Made by a program: the position numbers and the translations under genes. A DNA stretch of 5,386 bases, taken from assembly GCA_017416885.1 (NCBI GenBank), contig JAFQAM010000176.1:1-5386 (forward strand), read 5' to 3'. Origin of the DNA: Clostridia bacterium. Its GTDB lineage: Bacteria > Bacillota > Clostridia > Oscillospirales > CAG-272. Below the pieces are notes generated by a model. That model saw only the letters and a list, made by a program, of their open reading frames with translations, was not told where the DNA came from and searched no databases. Below are positions 1 through 3,403 of the stretch, piece by piece. The stretch's first letter is position 1, and each line of letters opens with the position of its first letter.

Positions 1-852
1 CATTCTTTCGTATGGATTCATTGGCTCAAGAAGCACATTTCTTTGATATTTAAGAGCCTTTTCAGCCATTCTTCTTGCAAGAGCGCGAAGAGCCATTTCT
101 CTTTTTTCTCTGTAATTTTCAATATCAATTACAACCTTAACATATTCCTTGTGGTCGCCCTCGCTCTTTCTTGCTAAGCAAAGGTTTGAAAGATATTGGA
201 TAGCATCAAGAGTTTCACCTCTGTGACCGATAAGAGTTGAAGCATCCTTGCCCTCAACTACGATAAGACGGGATACAAAGCCCTTTTCGTTAACGGTCAT
301 ATCACCTGAAACAGTGCATTCAAGACCTGCATCCTCAACAAATTTCTTTAAGAAATTCATTGCAAGAGTCTTTTCCTCTGCGGTTACCTCGATGTCCTCA
401 TCCTTAATCATTTTCTTTTCTTCGTTTTGAGGAGCTTCCTTTGAAGCATTTACAGGAGCGCTTTTCTTTTCTGTCTGTGGCTTCTTTTCAACCTTCTTTT
501 CGTTAACCTTTTCCACAGGCTTTTCAACCTTCTTTTCAGGTTGAGCCTTCTTTTCAGGCTGTACCTTATTTTCAGGCTTTGCCTCTGTATTTTGCTTTGG
601 TTGATTGTTCTTGTTTTGGTTTTGATTTTGATTTTGTTGTGGCTTCTTATTCTTTGGTTTTCTTTCAGGCATACCGTCATCAACTGAAATTCTGATTTCA
701 GCAGGAGTAGCGCCGAAAAGACCTAAAAAGCCCTTCTTACCCGGATTAACAACCTCTTCAAGAGAGATGTCTCCCATTACTGAATATAGCTCGACAGCCT
801 TTTTGTAAGCTTCATCAACTGTCTTGCCTGTTACATTAAATTCTTGCTTCAT
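1..852 (-). CDS. khpB: RNA-binding protein KhpB (Jag/SpoIIIJ-associated), C-terminus cut by window edge
   Basis: The first 284 codons are present without a stop, so the 3' end lies outside the window. Residues 1-50 form a Jag_N domain ending in the family's GKKGFLGLFG motif (38-47). Residues 61-155 are a low-complexity linker, first Q/N-rich (73-84), then P/E/K/V repeats. A KH domain follows with the GxxG loop as IGHRGE (208-213). An R3H domain starts near 245 and is cut just after NPYERM (279-284), before the histidine of the R-x3-H motif. KhpB proteins are cytoplasmic RNA-binding proteins that act with KhpA and affect cell elongation and division in streptococci; that role is family knowledge. 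The ATG at 850-852 has an AAGGAA ribosome site (862-867) ten bases upstream. It is the last gene of the cluster visible, 38 bases after yidC with no terminator between. The linker is long compared with the roughly 200-residue Bacillus protein. Identity is very secure. Confidence 0.96.
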   Translation of the reverse strand, partial: MKQEFNVTGKTVDEAYKKAVELYSVMGDISLEEVVNPGKKGFLGLFGATPAEIRISVDDGMPERKPKNKKPQQNQNQNQNKNNQPKQNTEAKPENKVQPEKKAQPEKKVEKPVEKVNEKKVEKKPQTEKKSAPVNASKEAPQNEEKKMIKDEDIEVTAEEKTLAMNFLKKFVEDAGLECTVSGDMTVNEKGFVSRLIVVEGKDASTLIGHRGETLDAIQYLSNLCLARKSEGDHKEYVKVVIDIENYREKREMALRALARRMAEKALKYQRNVLLEPMNPYERM

Positions 853-890
853 ATAAATATATTCCTTATACTTTAATTGTCCTATTAAGA

Positions 891-1934
891 TTATTCATCG
901 TCATCATCGTGATGTAATGAATGATACTCTCTGCCCTCAGGGATGACTCTTTCACCGCCAACTGCAAGCTTGCCCTTCTTGTAATCCTTTTCGGCTTGCT
1001 TGTATTCTTCCTCTGTAAAGGTTGGATAAGGCATAGCCTTATGAAGAATAAATTGCTGAATCATTGAAAGAATTGTTCTGAAAATCCAATAAATACCGAT
1101 AGCGGTAGCAAAGTTAGCTGTTACGAAGAATGTCATAAGAGGTAAAACATACATCATAATCTTCATAGAGCCGTTTGCACCTTGTGTTTCCTGTTGTACG
1201 CTTTGATAGTTAAGCTTCTTTGAAACATACTGTGAAAGATACATTAAGCCAAGGTTGATAAGTGGAATAAGAATTAACCACCAAGCGGTTTTTAAAGCAC
1301 CTAAAGGAGTAACACCTAAGTCAAAGCCGAAAAGGGTTGCGTTAGGAATATCACCGCCGAAGCGCGCCATCATATTTTCAACCGCCTCAAGTACATTTAC
1401 CCCGTTGGAGTCTAAAAGATTTCCGCTATTTAAAATTGTCTCTCTCCAGCCGTCCTGTGAAAGGCGGTTAGCTAAATCAACCTGGAATGTTGTTGATGCA
1501 GGTTGACCGTTGCCACCAAACTCAAGTCCGAAAATTTGAGCTAAGCGGTAGCAGGTAGAGTAGGAAAGACCGCCACAGTATTGAAGCGGACGAATAACAA
1601 CCCAATAAAGTGGGAAAATGATAATCATTTGTACAAGCATAGGTAAGCAGCCTGCCATAGGGCTTGTGCCTGCCTTTTGTTGAAGCTCCATAAGCTCCTG
1701 TTGCATTTTCTGCATTGTCTTTTGGTCATTTCTGCCCTTGTACTTGTTTCTGATTGCCATTTCCTGTGGACGAAGCTTTGCTTGCTTAACCATATTCTTT
1801 TGTTGCTTCCAACCAAGTGGGAAAAGCACTAATTGGAATACTAATGCAAACAAAAGAAGTGATACGATATAGTTATGTGTAAGCCAATAACAGCCTCTCA
1901 TAACATAACCGAATAAAGTTTCTAAAAATTCCAT
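891..1934 (-). CDS. yidC: Membrane protein insertase YidC (Oxa1/SpoIIIJ family)
   Basis: This 347-residue polytopic membrane protein inserts and folds membrane proteins, alone or with SecYEG. The large N-terminal domain of Gram-negative YidC is absent, as in Gram-positive homologues, and there is no lipobox cysteine. Segments: hydrophobic TM1 at about 23-41, a basic helical hairpin with coiled-coil character at 42-90, TM2 at 93-118, a long outside loop at 119-213, then membrane segments at about 217-236, 257-278 and 279-297. The tail (298-347) is charged and ends in two His, four Asp and a Glu. Position 34 (VFQLVLFP), where the family usually has an arginine or lysine in the hydrophilic groove, is glutamine. 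The outside loop is longer than in Bacillus SpoIIIJ and holds Cys120 and Cys128. The ATG (1932-1934) overlaps the yidD stop in a TAATG, with AGGAG at 1942-1946, which suggests coupled translation. Family call secure; the groove substitution rests on alignment by eye. Confidence 0.97.
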   Translation of the reverse strand: MEFLETLFGYVMRGCYWLTHNYIVSLLLFALVFQLVLFPLGWKQQKNMVKQAKLRPQEMAIRNKYKGRNDQKTMQKMQQELMELQQKAGTSPMAGCLPMLVQMIIIFPLYWVVIRPLQYCGGLSYSTCYRLAQIFGLEFGGNGQPASTTFQVDLANRLSQDGWRETILNSGNLLDSNGVNVLEAVENMMARFGGDIPNATLFGFDLGVTPLGALKTAWWLILIPLINLGLMYLSQYVSKKLNYQSVQQETQGANGSMKIMMYVLPLMTFFVTANFATAIGIYWIFRTILSMIQQFILHKAMPYPTFTEEEYKQAEKDYKKGKLAVGGERVIPEGREYHSLHHDDDDE

Positions 1935-2290
1935 TATTTTTCTCCTAAATTATCCGTTTCCGCGCTTTCGGATATATTTTCTGATACTTCATTTTCTGTA
2001 TCTTTATCATTAATTATATCCGCATTTTCCTTTGAAATATCAACACAGGTGTTGATATTTTGTCTTTTAAAGGTAAATTTCTCGGGAACAGGATCGTAGC
2101 CACCGCGACAAAAGGGATTGCAGCGCAAAATCCGCCATATGCCAAGAAGCATTCCGCGTATTACGCCAAATCTTTCAATCGCCTGTACAGTATAAACGGA
2201 GCAGGTAGGCTCAAACCTACAAGCACCGGGGAGTATGGGCGATATATATTTGTGGTAGCCTTTTATAATAAAAATAAAAATCTTTTTCAA
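1934..2290 (-). CDS. yidD: Membrane protein insertion efficiency factor YidD
   Basis: YidD is a small inner-face membrane-associated protein that assists YidC-dependent insertion. Family landmarks are all visible: a hydrophobic/basic start leading to YHKYISPIL, CRFEPTCS (Cys24, Cys30), RCNPFC (Cys57, Cys61) and GGYDPVPEKF (63-72). The core ends near residue 75. Residues 75-118 are an added tail rich in Glu, Asp, Ser and Asn, making 118 residues against the usual 70-85. The start must be the TTG at 2288-2290. The frame is the same as rnpA's and only two codons separate that TTG from the rnpA stop (2297-2299), so nothing further upstream is possible, and no ATG occurs before the conserved core. 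No clear ribosome site precedes it, so reinitiation after rnpA is a reasonable inference. The 3' end shares one base with the yidC start. A 12-bp inverted repeat lies at the core/tail junction. Confidence 0.95.
   Translation of the reverse strand: MKKIFIFIIKGYHKYISPILPGACRFEPTCSVYTVQAIERFGVIRGMLLGIWRILRCNPFCRGGYDPVPEKFTFKRQNINTCVDISKENADIINDKDTENEVSENISESAETDNLGEK
2035..2060. repeat. 12-bp perfect inverted repeat inside yidD
   Basis: AAATATCAACAC (2035-2046) is followed after two bases (AG) by its exact complement GTGTTGATATTT (2049-2060). It encodes residues about 77-86 of YidD, just where the conserved core ends and the acidic tail begins. In mRNA it would form a stem of about 11 bp with a four-base loop, roughly 90 bases upstream of the yidC ribosome site. 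No U-tract follows on the minus strand, so it is not an ordinary terminator. It could be a protein-binding operator, an RNA element acting on yidC, or the scar of a small insertion that added the tail. Confidence 0.8.
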
Positions 2291-2296
2291 ATCTTG

Positions 2297-2692
2297 TTAG
2301 TTTTGATTGCTAATAGAATCGTCTATTAAATTCAGCTTGTAAAAGGCTTTTTCAATATCTCTTGCAATATCTGTTGATTTTAAATCAATTGCGCATTGTC
2401 TTGCAACTAAAACGATAAGATAGCCCTTTTTTACATTGTGTGTTTTTTCTGTTTGCCTTAAACCCTCACGCAAAATTCTTTTAACACGGCTGCGAACAAC
2501 AGCGTGTCCTATCTTTTTTGAAACGGTAAGACCGATTCTGTTTACCGCTTCCTTGTTTGGATGAGCTTTTTTAAGCAGCTTTGCTTTTAAATCCTTTAAA
2601 GCATAAACTATTACGCCTCTGCCAACGAATTTCGCGCCCTTTTGATAAGCTTTTGAGTATAGATGATTTTCACCTATTGCTATATGCTTCAT
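2297..2692 (-). CDS. rnpA: Ribonuclease P protein component RnpA
   Basis: RnpA is the protein subunit that binds the RNase P catalytic RNA and helps it remove 5' leaders from precursor tRNAs. The 131-residue length fits. Visible landmarks are the N-terminal basic stretch with NHLYSKAYQKGAKF, then IGLTVSKKIGHAV (53-65), leading into RSRVKRILRE (67-76), the family's RNR helix, and the later strand GYLIVLVAR (90-98). The usual RNR signature has Asn or His at the second place; here it is Ser68. A somewhat long lysine-rich loop lies at 32-50. The ATG (2690-2692) is preceded by GGAAGG at 2705-2710, a usable though distant ribosome site. It heads a tight run with yidD and yidC but is cut off from rpmH by a terminator and a 420-base spacer, so it probably needs its own promoter or read-through; I see no good promoter before it. 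Confidence 0.96.
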   Translation of the reverse strand: MKHIAIGENHLYSKAYQKGAKFVGRGVIVYALKDLKAKLLKKAHPNKEAVNRIGLTVSKKIGHAVVRSRVKRILREGLRQTEKTHNVKKGYLIVLVARQCAIDLKSTDIARDIEKAFYKLNLIDDSISNQN

Positions 2693-2854
2693 TTGCTTTT
2701 GTCGCCTTCCTTTCCCTTGAATACTATGAAATTTCAGCGTCTCATTTGTTTCAGCCTTGCTTTTTGATTGTTGCTTCCGTAATTTTAACTCTTAAATTCT
2801 TAATAATGAATTTTATTTCAAAAATTCTTGCAGGTAGCATTCCTGCACTTTGTC
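2693..2854. other. rnpA upstream region with a short open frame
   Basis: No recognised gene lies here. On the minus strand an open frame runs from an ATG at 2838-2840 (or a GTG at 2886-2888 inside the repeat array) to a TGA at 2751-2753, giving 29 or 45 codons. The product would be basic and partly hydrophobic (MLPARIFEIKF... ending in IKKQG). A 6-bp inverted repeat (TGCAGG 2829-2834, CCTGCA 2842-2847) surrounds that ATG. A run of five U follows the stem after several bases on the minus strand, too loose for a confident terminator. I found no convincing -35/-10 pair for rnpA. The stretch could be a leader peptide, an arm of the neighbouring repeat element, or non-coding. Confidence 0.4.
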
Positions 2855-3054
2855 CTTCACTAAAATTTTCATCGCGTAGCGACTTCACTGCGTCAGCGGC
2901 TCATTACAAGGTAACTTCACTTGCATAGCAAACTTCACTCCGTAGGAACTTCACATTTTTTAGTGAAGTAATCTGCGATTGTGAAGTTGTCTTTGACAGT
3001 GAAGTTGTAAACAATGAAACGCACTGCGTGCAGTTAGTTGCTTCGCAACAGTAA
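2855..3054. repeat. Converging array of CTTCAC/GTGAAG repeats with mini-palindrome spacers
   Basis: Left half, plus strand: CTTCAC at 2855, 2883, 2915, 2933 and 2949 (often preceded by A or AA), with a degenerate copy near 2899. Right half: GTGAAG at 2963, 2981 and 2999, then degenerate copies ATGAAAC (3014-3020) and AGTTAG (3032-3037). Spacing between clear neighbours is 16-18 bases. Nearly every spacer is self-complementary: TCGC-GTA-GCGA (2872-2882), TTAC-AAG-GTAA (2904-2914), TTGC-ATA-GCAA (2921-2931), TCC-GTA-GGA (2939-2947), AATC-TGC-GATT (2970-2980), TGTC-TTT-GACA (2988-2998), TTGT-AA-ACAA (3005-3014), GCAC-TGC-GTGC (3021-3031) and TTGC-TTC-GCAA (3038-3048). The centre is a 7-bp stem (2948-2954 with 2963-2969) around an eight-base A/T loop. 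The array fills most of the rpmH-rnpA spacer. Its function is unknown. A mobile intergenic repeat, a structured RNA or a nucleoid or protein binding site are all possible. Confidence 0.9.
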
Positions 3055-3064
3055 AATGAGCATT

Positions 3065-3097
3065 AAAAAATCGGGACAACCTAACGGAGTCCCGATT
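3065..3097 (-). terminator. Intrinsic terminator of rpmH
   Basis: Read on the minus strand, AATCGGGAC (3097-3089) pairs with GTCCCGATT (3077-3069), nine bp around an 11-base loop, followed by a run of six T (3070-3065). It begins 15 bases after the rpmH stop codon. The plus strand has no T-run after the stem, so it works in one direction only. It should end most transcripts from the rpmH promoter before rnpA. Confidence 0.92.
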
Positions 3098-3112
3098 AAC
3101 AAAAGCCACCGA

Positions 3113-3247
3113 TTAATAAGTTAATCTTGCTCTGCCCTTTGCGCGTCTTCTCTTTAAAACCTTTCTGCCGTCAGCAGTTCTCATTCTTTTTCTGAAGCCG
3201 TGCTCCTTTTTTCTTTGACGCTTCTTTGGTTGATAAGTTCTTAACAT
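3113..3247 (-). CDS. rpmH: 50S ribosomal protein L34
   Basis: The 44-codon frame encodes a very basic protein that starts MLRTYQPKKRQRKKEHGF, continues RKRMRTADGRKVLKRRRAKG and ends RARLTY. This is the full-length L34 pattern: the conserved TYQPK start, HGFRKRM, and the GRKVLKRRRAKGR core. L34 is a component of the large ribosomal subunit lying buried against 23S rRNA. The ATG at 3245-3247 has an eight-base AAGGAGGT ribosome site with a six-base spacer. The gene has its own strong promoter and its own terminator and so forms a one-gene unit, although it sits in the usual order ahead of rnpA. The usual divergent dnaA gene is not found on its other side. Identity is secure. Confidence 0.98.
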   Translation of the reverse strand: MLRTYQPKKRQRKKEHGFRKRMRTADGRKVLKRRRAKGRARLTY

Positions 3248-3253
3248 ACTTGC

Positions 3254-3261
3254 ACCTCCTT
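3254..3261 (-). promoter_or_regulatory. Strong ribosome binding site of rpmH
   Basis: AAGGAGGT on the minus strand is an eight-base match to the anti-Shine-Dalgarno sequence of 16S rRNA, six bases before the rpmH ATG. It fixes the start codon and implies high translation, as expected for a ribosomal protein. Confidence 0.95.
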
Positions 3262-3262
3262 A

Positions 3263-3298
3263 TTCAAATTGGAAGCTAAATCGCATACGCAATTTGAA
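3263..3298 (-). promoter_or_regulatory. Possible two-state hairpin in the rpmH leader
   Basis: In the leader, TTCAAATTG (mRNA 5' arm, 3298-3290) is the exact complement of CAATTTGAA (3' arm, 3271-3263). This gives a nine-bp stem ending one base before the ribosome site. A second hairpin, AAATTGCG with TGCGATTT including a G-U pair (3295-3278), uses part of the same 5' arm, so the two cannot form together. This resembles a small translational switch or a 5' stabilising stem. It is AT-rich and the function is inference only. Confidence 0.4.
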
Positions 3299-3332
3299 AG
3301 CTGAATAATAATCTCGAATTTAAGACACGAAT

Positions 3333-3361
3333 ATTATACACGCATTTTTTACACTTGTCAA
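3333..3361 (-). promoter_or_regulatory. Consensus vegetative promoter of rpmH
   Basis: On the minus strand, TTGACA (3361-3356) is followed after exactly 17 bases by TATAAT (3338-3333). Both hexamers match the sigma-A/sigma-70 consensus completely. Transcription should start near 3325-3327, leaving a leader of about 80 bases before the rpmH ATG. The position just downstream of ygiQ and the fit to consensus point to strong constitutive expression of L34. Confidence 0.93.
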
Positions 3362-3403
3362 GTATTTTTTTCTATAATTAGTAAAATTTTAAGAATTTCT
3401 ATA

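Noticed and set aside
450..683. Minus-strand 77-codon frame rich in Lys and Arg
   Set aside because: It is a shifted reading of the KhpB linker; the repetitive A-rich codons keep the other frame open.
1951..1974. Hairpin TATCCG/CGGATA just before the yidC ribosome site
   Set aside because: A 6-bp stem with a 12-base loop in coding sequence is compatible with chance.
2829..2847. Terminator before rnpA (TGCAGG/CCTGCA stem)
   Set aside because: The stem is only 6 bp and the run of five U starts several bases after it, so it is too weak to call.
2581..2928. Plus-strand open frame of 115 codons
   Set aside because: Its first part is antisense to rnpA and the rest crosses the intergenic spacer and repeat array. 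It has no ribosome site and no recognisable domain.
2994..2999. TTGACA as a plus-strand promoter within the array
   Set aside because: It arises where a mini-palindrome meets the repeat, no -10 element lies at the right distance, and no plus-strand gene follows.
2855..3054. CRISPR array
   Set aside because: The repeat is only 6-8 bases, spacers are about 10 bases and self-complementary, the orientation flips midway, and no cas gene is near.
3334..3342. DnaA box (TTATACACG) suggesting oriC beside rpmH
   Set aside because: It is a single site with one mismatch that overlaps the promoter -10. There is no cluster of boxes and no dnaA gene.
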